From contig BLSF01000075.1 of the NCBI GenBank assembly GCA_012862575.1, forward strand, positions 62,001-126,000: a stretch of DNA of 64,000 nt, written 5' to 3'. The notes beneath the pieces were generated by a model that made no database searches, was not told the DNA's origin, and was given only the letters and a program-made list of their open reading frames with translations. Positions 1 through 10,200 of the stretch are shown here, in pieces. This stretch comes from Parietichytrium sp. I65-24A (lineage: Eukaryota; Sar; Bigyra; Thraustochytrida; Thraustochytriidae). Position 1 is the first letter of the stretch, and each line of letters opens with the position of its first letter. The position numbers were made by a program, and so were the translations under genes.

Positions 1-1
1 C

Positions 2-1231
2 CCTAAAAAGGGGGCACGGGAACTACTTCGTGTCGAGGACGCGGTCCTCGATTCGCGGTATGGCCCAGAAAATTCTTCTCTGTGCTACTTGGGCGACTTT
101 CCTCAGAATATCCGTGTTGACGAACGTGGGAACGTCACGCTCGCGGGATGGTTGGCAGAATGGTCGCTCCTTACCTTACTTCAGCCGCGACTCACAATGC
201 TGTTCCTCTATTTTCTGGGATATGATCGTACCAAGCACGAGGCTCTTGTTCGCACTCCCTCAAGGGACGTTGAAAATCTTCGCAACGACCTTCGTAGAAA
301 CGTGATCAGGGTTTTTGTCTTTGGCGCGCATGGCGTGGGGAAATCTGCCTTGCTGGACGCACTTGCTTCTTCCGGCTCTGCAACTAAGAGCGCAGCGAGT
401 AATGCACTGAAGATGAGCCCTTCGGCTTGGACTTTCTCAAGTGCATTTCAGCAGGATTACCCAGATGCCAAGATCTGTTGCAGGAGCACAGTTGCTCGGG
501 TTCGCTCTTCGAATGACGCCTATGGTGCTACTCACTCTTCACTTGCAAGTGATACCGAAACGTCAGGGCACATGGACGCAACTGGCCTCGGAGGCGCTGC
601 CCCCGCAAAGTACCTTGTGCTAACGAAGGTCGACGCTGACGATGAAGCGATAGAGGAGGCCCTTGCGAATGACATGGTGCACTGCGATCTAGCCGCAATG
701 CTATTCGACAGCACCAACCCGTCGTCAGTGGACTGGTTGAAAAGAATCCAGGACCAAATTCCTGAGAGCGTCCCATGTGTATATCTTGCAACAAAGGTTG
801 ACATGCTCCACCCTGCGCCAGACGGCGGTGTGCCAACAAGTGAAGCCATTGAAGATGGCGCCAAGCTTTGCGCCTCTAACAGTTTGCCTGCCCCGGAGCC
901 CATCTCCTTGAACTATGGGGGCAAGCCTAAAGCAAGACAAAAAATCGTGAGATTATTCGAGTTACTGGTTTCAGTAGCCCAGAAGCCGGACGCAGCGCGC
1001 CCAATCTCGGAAGAGCACCGGGCTGCAATCTGGCGGGGTAGGATGCTCCGAGCAGCCCTCCGCATATCCCTGGTCCTAACCGTGACGGTGTCAACAGGCG
1101 CGCTCCTCTGGTCATGGATGAGGCCAAGTGGGGCAAGAAACGTTAGCGAAAAGGTCCAAAATCAAACAACTGGGTCGACCCCATCTGCAGCGGACTATGC
1201 GATTTCGGATCCCAAAAGCATTGCTAGATAG
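2..1231 (+). CDS. Mitochondrial Rho GTPase (Miro/Gem1), C-terminal part, 5' end outside window
   Basis: The frame is open from the first bases of the window to a TAG at 1229-1231, giving 409 visible residues, so the gene starts upstream. An EF-hand-associated segment (WLAEWSLLTLLQPRLT, then YFLGYDR) leads into a second GTPase domain with P-loop GAHGVGKS at 323-346 and a G4-type TKVD near residue 260. A hydrophobic helix (LVLTVTVSTGALLWSW) lies near the C-terminus. This is the order of Miro proteins, which sit tail-anchored in the outer mitochondrial membrane and link mitochondria to motors and ER. Two things are odd: a Ser/Ala-rich insert inside the GTPase domain after the P-loop, and about 36 residues following the membrane helix, where Miro tails are usually very short. 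Family assignment is firm; the N-terminal GTPase and first EF hands are not visible. Confidence 0.85.
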   Translation, partial: PKKGARELLRVEDAVLDSRYGPENSSLCYLGDFPQNIRVDERGNVTLAGWLAEWSLLTLLQPRLTMLFLYFLGYDRTKHEALVRTPSRDVENLRNDLRRNVIRVFVFGAHGVGKSALLDALASSGSATKSAASNALKMSPSAWTFSSAFQQDYPDAKICCRSTVARVRSSNDAYGATHSSLASDTETSGHMDATGLGGAAPAKYLVLTKVDADDEAIEEALANDMVHCDLAAMLFDSTNPSSVDWLKRIQDQIPESVPCVYLATKVDMLHPAPDGGVPTSEAIEDGAKLCASNSLPAPEPISLNYGGKPKARQKIVRLFELLVSVAQKPDAARPISEEHRAAIWRGRMLRAALRISLVLTVTVSTGALLWSWMRPSGARNVSEKVQNQTTGSTPSAADYAISDPKSIAR

Positions 1232-1343
1232 GCGGGCTTGTACGTAAATTTTGCATTACTTTACAACAATAACAAAGGATCATTTTCTTCTCATCAACCA
1301 CATATCAACATTTGCGTTTGTCTTGTTTGTGTGTGTTCGTCGG

Positions 1344-2255
1344 TTACTCCCTGAGTCGGCGGGAGTGTGTGTATTGAAGCTTTGCCAGATCGTCGTCAGT
1401 GTCTCTAACAGCCTGCTCAACGATATCGAGCTTTGCATCTTGCATTACAATCGCTTGCTTCTGCTCCAATGCAATAAGATTCAAAGTTCCAAGCTTGGAT
1501 ATTATCTGATCCAAGTTTTGGTCAATCAACTTGTCCACGTCTTCATCTTCGTTTTCGTTTCTGTCGGTTTGGGGTGCAATCCAACTCTGTATAAACTCCC
1601 ATCGCTTGTCCAAAACTCCTCCAGTTGCGCTTTTCTGCGCTGCTTCTTTGCGCTCTCCATGAATTTGTCTCTCGAGCATCGCAAACCAGCCAACAAAGTC
1701 GTTGTCATCAAGGCACTTTAGCTCCCACTTGCTTTTCGCAGTCTTCAATGTTATTTGACGGGTGTTCTTATCTCCAGTGAGTGACACATTCGAATTAATA
1801 AACATCGAGCCTTGAGGTTTAGACAGATCTTCGGAGCGAACATCGTGGTCCTTGCTCGCAAAGTACAGAAGCTGCGTGTCACGAAGCACAAAGTAGCGGC
1901 TTTTGAAGCCTGGCAATAGGCTTCGCTTGAGCTCAAGTGGACCACTCCAGAGCGCCGGAGACCCAAAGTTGGTTTCGAAGATTTTCGCCTTGGATTTCTG
2001 GAACATGAAGGCAAACGGAGAAGCAATCTTTCGGAGTAAAATGTCAGCTTCTGATAACCTCTTCCGCATCTCGTCCATATTCTCCACCATCCCATCAAGC
2101 TGTTCGCTCTGCTGAGCAAGGCTTGTCAGCGTCTCGCACCCACGCTGCTCTGCTGCATTCAAATTGCGAAGCGCGCGCCTTGTAGATTCGAGGACCTCGC
2201 CGCGCAAGCGCGAGGTCTCTGCCTTGATCATCTCGTGCTGCGACTCTTGGTCCAT
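1344..2255 (-). CDS. SNAP-25-type Qbc-SNARE with a PH domain between its two SNARE helices
   Basis: 303 residues from an ATG at 2255; no introns. Residues about 20-80 match the SNAP-25 Qb helix (STRRALRNLN; the zero-layer Gln falls in LAQQSEQL). Residues about 236-300 match the Qc helix (IDQNLDQIISKLGTLNLIAL, zero-layer Gln in AIVMQD). Both ionic-layer glutamines are kept, so it should supply two helices to a fusion complex. Between them, about residues 100-197, lies a PH domain (LKRSLLPGFKSRYFVLRD at its start; WELKCLDDNDFVGWFAMLER at its end). SNAP-25 carries a palmitoylated cysteine cluster here; none is present, so the PH domain probably provides membrane or phosphoinositide binding. The gene converges on Miro with about 110 bases between stops. 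Fold and family are clear; the membrane targeted is unknown. Confidence 0.85.
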   Translation of the reverse strand: MDQESQHEMIKAETSRLRGEVLESTRRALRNLNAAEQRGCETLTSLAQQSEQLDGMVENMDEMRKRLSEADILLRKIASPFAFMFQKSKAKIFETNFGSPALWSGPLELKRSLLPGFKSRYFVLRDTQLLYFASKDHDVRSEDLSKPQGSMFINSNVSLTGDKNTRQITLKTAKSKWELKCLDDNDFVGWFAMLERQIHGERKEAAQKSATGGVLDKRWEFIQSWIAPQTDRNENEDEDVDKLIDQNLDQIISKLGTLNLIALEQKQAIVMQDAKLDIVEQAVRDTDDDLAKLQYTHSRRLRE

Positions 2256-3244
2256 TGTGCCCCTGCGTCGATGTCTACCAAGCCAAAGCTGATGATGTAA
2301 TTCGAATTTGTGTTCAACGAAAGTTCAACTCATGGAACTTGCCAAATGTTCAGAATTCAGAATTCAGAATTCAGAAACAGTGTGTTTGCACTATTCGGGG
2401 CTACCGTCAGCTATGTTATTTGCTTGTGAGGACAGTGAGGACAGTGAGGACAGTGAGGACAGTGAGGGACCTGATGAGCTGAGCTAGCTGAGCACAGAGG
2501 GTGAAACCGTGATAGGACCTTGTCTAACTTGTTCTAGCTTACGAAGAGGTTCAGCGGAACTCTACGGCGAGGGCTAGATCTCACTAATCCATCTGATATT
2601 TCAGTAACTAAAGTCTTGCCATAGAGTGCTGATAGAGTGATTAGACAGCTGCCCCCCCTACGTGCGACCTATCGCAAAGAGTATTAGATGGTCTGCTTAG
2701 GTTTTAGATATCGTTGGCTGATTACTGCTCATTGACGACACGCATACTTGGGCTGAATACGAAGGCAACGAAGGCACCTGATCATCATGAAGGCGCTGTT
2801 GGCGCTGTACGAAAAAAAGCTTTGATTGACAAGGGTTCTGAACTTCTAAATTCTGGAGTTTTCGAATTTGGAAATTTGTTCCGACAGTGAATTGAAAATT
2901 GAAAATTTACAAGGTTGTAGTGGCGCTCTTCTGGATTCATGCATAGCCTCATTCAAAACAACAATGGACTCAACAAAAAAAATTCGACCTAACCTAACAT
3001 ATAAGTACCGGTATCGTAGGACTGGTGATCCGTAGTACCACGAACGAGGAAAACCAAGCTGAGGACATGATAGGACGAGTCCTCGTGTGCGAGTGCACCT
3101 TCGAAGCAAGCATAGCAGCTGACACGACTTGCGCGGAGAGGTGTTTCGGACATTTGCCCTGGCTTGACTTTCTAGCGCACGGCCATCGGCGAAGCAGTTG
3201 AAAGGGTTCTCTGTGGTTAACCTATCGAGAGACGCGAAGCAGAG
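2256..3244. other. Intergenic region with short tandem repeats between divergent genes
   Basis: No convincing gene. It holds about four and a half copies of a 10-base unit GAGGACAGTG (2426-2468), three copies of CAGAATT-type heptamers near 2350-2377, and a palindromic ACCGGT at 3007-3012. It separates the divergently transcribed SNARE and kinase-like genes and must carry both promoters. Confidence 0.6.
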
Positions 3245-4486
3245 ATGAAGAAGGATAGCTCCGGTGACATCAGCCGCGACTTGCACAAGTTCGAGCCTTC
3301 AGTCCTGGAAAAGGTTCAAATCGTTGCGCTGGAGCTTTTGTACTGTACCTGGCTTGTAATCTCATGCGCGTGGCCTTTTCTCTTTGACATCCTGAAGACC
3401 AATGTCTTTCAGAGGAAGGAGAACCGGCTGCCGTCCAACATTGGCGACCTTCTCGACCCCAAGGTCTTTTCTCGCCTCGCGAACAGAAGTGTCTCCAAAG
3501 TAGAATACTCTGAGCGACTCGAACAACATGCAAACAGCACTGACCGGGCATGGTTCCGAGTGAAATACGAGGACGAGAACCAAGACTCGTACGTATTCGC
3601 AAAGGTCCATGCGAGGACATTTCTTGTGCGCTCGTTGATGAGCATGTTTGATGTTTATCGAAATGAGCTCGACGCATACGCGAGTCTCGAGATGCCCGTA
3701 TTGGTCCCACACGCTCATATTGCCCGCTGGACGCCAAGCCGGTTTTGCTTGGCGATGGAGGACTTGCGACACAAAAATGTCCAGTTTCCCAATATGTGGG
3801 AAACTGTTGTGGACAAGTCCCTTGCAAAGCAGGTTTTAGACACATTGGCGCGTATCCATGCTCATTACTGGAACAATGTTCCAGCCGGCGCTTGGGCGGA
3901 TCATAACAGGCCATACAAAGCCAAATTCATGGGAATGATCACGTTACTCAATCTGGAAAGGAGGTGCCCCGAACTGGTCCCGCAAGCACTGCACGAGGCG
4001 GTGATGATTGCGTTGTGGCGCTGGGAAGTAGTCCAACAATTTTTCAGTCGCACTGCCAAAACGATGGTACATGGTGATGCACACATGGGCAACTTCTTCA
4101 TTACCAAGGAGGGCACAGTGGGCACCTTTGACTTTCAGGTCAAATCGAAGGAGCATCCGTTGCGGGACGTTACTTACTTTCTTGTGAGTAGCTATCCAAA
4201 GGAAAACCTCAGCCGCGATGAAGAAGAGCTCTTGCGGTACTACCTCGAGAGGCTCGAGGCGGCCGGAGTGCCGAAAGAAGAGGTGCCCTCATGGAGCGAG
4301 ACCTGGACTCACTACCGGCTGCAGCCATTCTATGCGATGTACGCGTTTGCGTTCTCTGGTGGCTTTGCTGACCTGATGGACCAGAAACAGAGCCGATACG
4401 GCATTGGCAGAATCGCCGAGCAGATGCAGAGAGTGGACTCTGCCGGTGCTCTGCGTGAGCTGCTGGATGGCTCATTGGCTCTTTAA
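3245..4486 (+). CDS. CHK / aminoglycoside-phosphotransferase-like kinase (ecdysteroid-kinase-like)
   Basis: 413 residues, ATG at 3245, single exon. The catalytic core is recognisable: MVHGDAHMGNFF (Brenner-type HGDxxxxN loop) followed by GTFDFQ, the Mg-binding aspartate region, then PLRDVTYFLVSS, as in the choline-kinase-like and EcKinase/DUF1679 families. These transfer phosphate from ATP to small-molecule hydroxyls; the substrate cannot be read from the sequence. The N-terminus has a hydrophobic stretch (LLYCTWLVISCAWPFLFDIL, residues about 31-50) that could anchor it to a membrane, unusual for soluble small-molecule kinases. It converges on the dienoyl-CoA reductase gene, with under 200 bases between stop codons. 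Confidence 0.75.
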   Translation: MKKDSSGDISRDLHKFEPSVLEKVQIVALELLYCTWLVISCAWPFLFDILKTNVFQRKENRLPSNIGDLLDPKVFSRLANRSVSKVEYSERLEQHANSTDRAWFRVKYEDENQDSYVFAKVHARTFLVRSLMSMFDVYRNELDAYASLEMPVLVPHAHIARWTPSRFCLAMEDLRHKNVQFPNMWETVVDKSLAKQVLDTLARIHAHYWNNVPAGAWADHNRPYKAKFMGMITLLNLERRCPELVPQALHEAVMIALWRWEVVQQFFSRTAKTMVHGDAHMGNFFITKEGTVGTFDFQVKSKEHPLRDVTYFLVSSYPKENLSRDEEELLRYYLERLEAAGVPKEEVPSWSETWTHYRLQPFYAMYAFAFSGGFADLMDQKQSRYGIGRIAEQMQRVDSAGALRELLDGSLAL

Positions 4487-4664
4487 GCATTCGCCAGATG
4501 TAGATTCGCAAGCCAAGCAACAGAAGAAAGCACGGGAAGGAGACCCTGAAATATTTTAGGCGGCAAAATGGAAGAGAACGTTTTGGAACTCGCTTAAAAA
4601 ATTATTTAAATAAAAACAAAACCCATTTCGAAAGGCTAACTCGCTACCTCTCCTCCCCATCATT

Positions 4665-5549
4665 TCAGAGCTTTGAGGCTCTTACTCCGCCTTTGTGAGT
4701 TTGGCGCTCAGAATCGGAAGCACGTTCGATTACCTTCTTCGCAATCAAGTACTTGCCGGATGCCTCATGCCATTGCCCGCCATCAACAACAATCGTAGTG
4801 GCGTTGATGTAGGAGCCAGCCCCGGAACAAACAAACAGAGCAGTGTTGGCAATATCGTCAACGGTTCCGTACCGCCCCAGAGGAACGACCATTCGAGTAT
4901 CGTCCAAACCTCCCATTTTCATCATTTTGCCGAACACTCGCCCACCTGGTCCCCCGACGGTACCCTCGATGGGTCCGGGAGCAATGGAGACACAGCGGAT
5001 GCCATAATCGGCTCCCCATTCATTGCCGATGTTGTTCGTCAGGACATCGATGCCAGCTTTGGCAGCGCTCGCGTGCGCTTGGAATGGGAAAGCTTTGTAG
5101 TGTAGGGTCGCCGTAATGTTGATGATCACCCCGTTGCCGCTCTTTTTCAAGGCCGGCAAAGCGGCGGTACACATATTAAATGTTCCGTGAAGGTCGATTT
5201 CCATTACAGTTTTGAACCCGTTTGGACTCAGCTTTTCCAGTGGCACTGAAAAATTGCCCGCGGCATTGTTAACGAGGATATCAACCTGGCCGAACTTCTC
5301 GACAGCCTTTTCCATGAACTCGACGCACTTGTTGCTATCCCGGACATCGCACGAGAAACCCGCAGCATCGATCCCGTGCTCTGCGAGCTTCGAGCACGCC
5401 TCTTCCAGGACATTCTTGCGACGCCCTGCAATCACCACCTTCGCCCCGTGTTTCCCAAAGGCGGTCGCGATGCCAAAGCCGATTCCGGTGCCTCCACCAG
5501 TTACCACGGCCACCTTGCCCTTCAAAAGGTCGCTTCGAAAGTCTGACAT
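4665..5549 (-). CDS. Peroxisomal 2,4-dienoyl-CoA reductase (DECR2-like SDR)
   Basis: 294 residues from the ATG at 5549 (MSDFRSDLLKGKVAVV), matching the usual DECR2 length. The frame is open further upstream, but that part is AT-rich and unlike the family. It is a short-chain dehydrogenase with NADPH-binding TGGGTGIG (residues 17-24) and NNAAGNF; the usual Tyr-x3-Lys is replaced by the DECR form HASAAKAG, where the lysine remains. The protein ends in SKL, a textbook type-1 peroxisomal targeting signal. Known role: NADPH-dependent reduction of 2,4-dienoyl-CoA so that polyunsaturated fatty acids can be beta-oxidised in peroxisomes. Confident on family and location; regulation not visible. Confidence 0.9.
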   Translation of the reverse strand: MSDFRSDLLKGKVAVVTGGGTGIGFGIATAFGKHGAKVVIAGRRKNVLEEACSKLAEHGIDAAGFSCDVRDSNKCVEFMEKAVEKFGQVDILVNNAAGNFSVPLEKLSPNGFKTVMEIDLHGTFNMCTAALPALKKSGNGVIINITATLHYKAFPFQAHASAAKAGIDVLTNNIGNEWGADYGIRCVSIAPGPIEGTVGGPGGRVFGKMMKMGGLDDTRMVVPLGRYGTVDDIANTALFVCSGAGSYINATTIVVDGGQWHEASGKYLIAKKVIERASDSERQTHKGGVRASKL

Positions 5550-7268
5550 GTTGTCAAGCACGAAAATTCCCTCGTCCGCCGTCACGCCAAGCTTGGTCTT
5601 CTCTTTCGCAGTGCAAAGAGCAAGTGCTCGTTTTGGGACTGCCGTGCCACAGTGCAACACTGTGCGACCTTGGAGGTCCTTGCAGATGTTGTTCTTGATC
5701 AAATTGAAATGAAGATAGATAGATCTTGGAAGGAAATGTCTACTAGCCAGCACACATAAAACACATAAGCACCATCCTTCACCCCACCAAGTGTGCCAAG
5801 ATCGGAAACACCCGGCCGTAACTGGTAGTGCTCGCATAACGACGTTGTACTCTTGATGCCAGTAGAGTCGGTAGCTACGAGGTTAAGATGGAGAACCTTC
5901 TTCCGTAGAACTCCTTTTAGTTCCTCGCTAGTGAGATTTACCGGTATCAGTGTACAATTAACAGTTCCTATTAGTTCACATACACAAACCAAAGCTCATT
6001 CGTCAGGGAGAACCAAGTGCTCTCCTTTCCGTGCCAGCTGGAGCGAACCGTTTATAGACATGTGGATAGTTTTTGTCATCTTGTGCATTTTTGTTTGCTC
6101 TCATCAAAGACCATCGTATTCGTCCGCGATGCGACAGAACCGAATACGTCTTCTGTCTTTTTTGGTGCTGGGAGGACGGCGTCTTCGTTGCGACTGACAC
6201 CCATTCATATGGCCAGCACCAGCGTGCCTCGTCACAGTGCATTGGTATTAGGACTTCATTTTGCGCGATAGGCTGTGGCAAGATCGACTTCGCAACCAGC
6301 ACAAGAACTACAAGAACCCGCTTCCTCGCCGCTTATGCCCAAGTTACTGGAAATCAATACTGTACCGGTAGTGTGTTTGAGTGAGACCGCTAGCTAGGAG
6401 TGGAGCTTGTCTGCACACCATCACTTCGATCACCATCCAAGTTGCCGCGCGAGGTACATAAGACTGCCTACCCACTTCTATGACTAAAACAATTGTGTAA
6501 CCGCCTAGCGTACGCTAGTGCTCGATAGCAAAAGGATAAACTCTACATTTGCTAGTCTCCGCTACCTCCCAGAGAAGACCGAGTGGTACACGAGAATGAA
6601 TCAAGAGAGTTCTAACAGTGTACTAGATGTCTACTTTGTGTATACTTTTTCTCCAACTCTTTCAATTCCCTCTGCGCCGCTACTCAGTACACGAGCCTAC
6701 ATCCTCGTTAGTGCGTACTAGTTTGTGAGACGGTGTGAGCTCCAATTTTGGAGCCCTCTTGTGACCTTCCTTTCTTTCTTTCTTTCTTTCTTTTTTTCTG
6801 TGTGCTCTCTCTCCCTCATCCCCTTGATCCCCTTGGTCTCTCAATTGTCTCCTTCGTGACCTCCGTGACCTCCGTGACCTCCGTGACCTCCGTGACCTTC
6901 GTGGCCTTCGTGACCGGGGTGTACTCGGACGTGTACCCCTTCGCCACCGCACGCCCCCACTCAGCGCCAGCGTCAGCGTCTGAACAAGCGCCCTCTGCCT
7001 CTGCCTCTGCCTTTGCCTCTGCCTCTGAGGCCTCTTACTCTCTCGCGCGGCTTGTTGCACCTGAAGGAGCAAGGCGAGTGGCGAAGGAAAGGCCGAGGCG
7101 TCTCCTCTAGCTGGCGGGGCAAGGAGTGACGGTTTAGTGGCGCCCGGCAACTCAAGCGGCGCGAAAGGCAAAGAGAGAGGGAGGGAGGTATTCCTGCAGC
7201 TTGCTCAGGGATACCTGACGCAACTCGAAAGAGGCTCCGATTTCATTTGAGACTGGTGGCATGCAACC
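5550..7268. other. 1.7 kb intergenic region, low-complexity upstream of the myosin gene
   Basis: No open frame here reads like a protein. ACCGGT palindromes lie at 5940-5945 and 6364-6369, a GCTAGCTAG motif near 6389. A run of simple repeats precedes the myosin start: (TTTC)n at about 6772-6800, a 9-base GTGACCTCC repeat at about 6855-6910, and a GCCTCT repeat at about 6990-7030. These strand-asymmetric pyrimidine tracts may belong to the myosin promoter or 5' leader. Confidence 0.6.
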
Positions 7269-10200
7269 ATGGGCATGGTAAGCGTGGTGACGGAGGTCCC
7301 CGTCGAGCCTCCCGGGCTGGAGCTGGGCTACGGAGCTGATGGGGGCTTGGTGGTTGCGGCTCTCTTGGACAAATCGCAATTTGAAGAGTACGATGTCGCG
7401 GTGGGGGATCGCGTCCTTCACATAGCCGGCCAAGGCTTCGCGAATGAGCCAGATCTTGACGCTGCCATGGAGCTTATCCACTCCTCTCCTGATCGTCCTT
7501 TGCTGATTGGGGTGGAGCGGCTCTTGGAAAAGCGGTCTAATGTTCGACCGCCGTGTAGACTCTCTCCTCGCGAAACACAGCTTCGGCAGCGAAAGGACAA
7601 GGCGGAAGGGAAGGACTCAGACGGGGCAACGGGTGTGGGATCTACGAGGGGGGACAGGTCCAGCTCTGATGATCACAATGCCGCCGAAGAGGAGGACGAG
7701 GAGGACGGATCATACATTGAAGGCGGTGACAGGGTCGATCAAACACCGTCCGCAGCAAAAGGAAGCGGGCCGCGGTGCACTTTTGTAGGGTTACGGAGTA
7801 AGGATTTTGGTGACCCATCAGCAGTGAAAAAGCCACCTGTGCGATATTCGAAGAGCTGGGAGTGGCGCATGCGCATGCTGGAATTTGGCGTTGGCCCTGA
7901 GTGTCAGTTGCTTTGGGTTGAAGACGCAGAGCATGGGTACGTTGTGGCGGAATTGAAAGAGTGCTTCAGGACATCGCTCAAGGTTACGGTGCAAGGGTCG
8001 GGGGAGTCTCGAACCGTGGCAGTGGACAAGGTTCTTGCGTTTCATCTCTCGCACGAGACTGTGGCGAACCAGCTCTCGAAAACAGCCATATGTGACTTGA
8101 GTCACTTTAATCTCGCGGTGGCGTCAGACTCTCTGCGCATTCGCTACCTGGAGAACAAGCAGGTCTTTGCATGGCACACCGAGAATGCACTCATTTGCAT
8201 CAATCCATGCGAGGAAATCGATGGCTTGCTCGTCAAATCATTTCCAGAAGGGGACGGGCCCCACTTGTTTCGGGTTGCGGAGAGAGCTTTTGAAAATGCT
8301 TGCTCGTCAAGCTGCTCTCAAACCATAATATTGAGCGGTGTGTCTGGCTCGGGAAAGTCAAGGTGCGCTAAAGAATTGTGGCAATATTTACTTGAGACAA
8401 AACCGCATACCGGTATCTCTCAAAGCAAGCTGAAAGTTAAGCAGGTTGCTTGCGGGATTTTATTAACAGCATTTGGAAACGCTAGTACGATTCGATGCGG
8501 AGACTCCACTTGCTTTAGCAAGCTTACAAAGATCCACCTCAAAGACGGTAAAATATGCAATCTCTCGTTTGAGAAGCATTGCCTTAGTCTGAGTAGACTA
8601 GTGCGTCACAGCAGGTACGAGCGAAACTTTCACATTTTTTACCAGATCATCGATGGATGGAAGACTCTTGAGCTTGAGACTTCACTGAACCTCGGATCGT
8701 CCAGGGACTACGACATTCTGGGCATGGACAATTTATCATTTAGGAAGACCACACGTCCACACGATAGCAAGGCCAACAAGTTCCCTCTTACCAATGCCGG
8801 CGCACTGAAGCGGACGATGCAGGCCCTGGAAATTATTGGCCTGGAGAAACCTATGAGGCAGGGCATCATGAGAATACTCGCTGCTCTTCTTTTTCTAGGA
8901 AATTTGAAATTCACGCCCAATGAGAACTGGAACGCGGCAGGAGATTCCCTGCCTTCAGGCGGAAGTGGCAGACCTGCTGACCTGTTGCCACCAGCCAAGA
9001 CGGTTATTGCAGCTGGAGAAAGCGAGAATTTCTTGGAATGCGCGGCACAACTTTTAGGGATATCGGCGGACTTACTTCGTCGAAGTTTTTTGTACAAAAT
9101 GAGGCCGGCAGCGGCTTCGCGCCAAACCCCCATTCCGCTCGGTGTGAAGAGGGCGACTGGGATGCGTGACTTCTTCATCAAGCACGTATACGTACTCATC
9201 TTTGACATGTTGCTCAAGTGTATGAACGACGCGTTCGCCTCAACGCTGGGAGCAGAAAATGGCGGCGGAGATGTCGCGACGCAGGGGTCGCAGATCACTA
9301 TTAATCTGGTAGAGGCGAAGGGATTTGGGTTTCCCCTCGTGGAGGCACCTCTGAGCCTGCACGCAGATGAATCTGTGGAGCAGGGGTCATCCAGCGACGG
9401 TGATAATTCTTCAGATAATCAGGACAAAAGGAATAGAAATGTCCCGGCGGAGCGACGGCGGCGAGATAGCAAAGCAGCTCAAACAAAGAACGGTCTGATA
9501 AGTTGTGGGATGCAAGGCACTAACGAAGTCTTGCCAAGAAAGTTTGCCGAGCACAAGCTACTTTCCTTGGAAGCATTATTTGACAATTACGCGAACGAAG
9601 TCGTTGAGCAATTTTTCCAGACGGCACTGATCCAGACAGAAATATCGCGCGTGAAAAACCTTTGCCTAGTTCCTGAAGGTGCCTCAGGATCTGACGGATT
9701 TCTGCTCCCGCTTAGACGCTCGTTAATGCGTGGCTGTGGGGCAATTTTGGAGCTGTTGGTCGGTCAACCGCAGGGGATTCTGCCCACGCTGGATGAGCAG
9801 TCCTTGCTTCGGGGTGCGCGTCCACAAAAGGACGCGGAGTTTGTGATGCAGATAAACGTTGCGCACGAAGGAAAGAAGCTTTATCAGCGAGCGATGTTTG
9901 GGTACCAGAGTTTTAAAGTGAAACACTATGGGGGGGAGTTGCTGGAGTACGACGCACAAGGAATGGTATCCGAAAACGGCCGTACTATCTCTAATGTAAC
10001 GCAGTTCATCAGCCTGTTTGATCACGGCAAGTCCTCCGTTCTTTCACTGTTAGAGGCCGTAGCGCTCGCCCAAAAGGAGGTGGAGGAGTACGAAATGCAA
10101 AAGCTGAATCAGCGAGTCGACGTCCACACCATGTCCCAGCTCAAGCGCAGGGAAGTGGCGACTCTTTCAGAGGTAATTGAAGGAACACAATTGTGGTTTG

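Noticed and set aside
1-10. CCCTAAAA at the left edge as a telomeric repeat
   Set aside because: Only one unit, and it lies inside the open frame of the Miro gene.
5570-5837. N-terminal extension of the dienoyl-CoA reductase as a targeting peptide
   Set aside because: The stretch is AT-rich, includes low-complexity hydrophobic codons without family similarity, and the protein already has an SKL peroxisomal signal; the ATG at 5549 gives the standard length.
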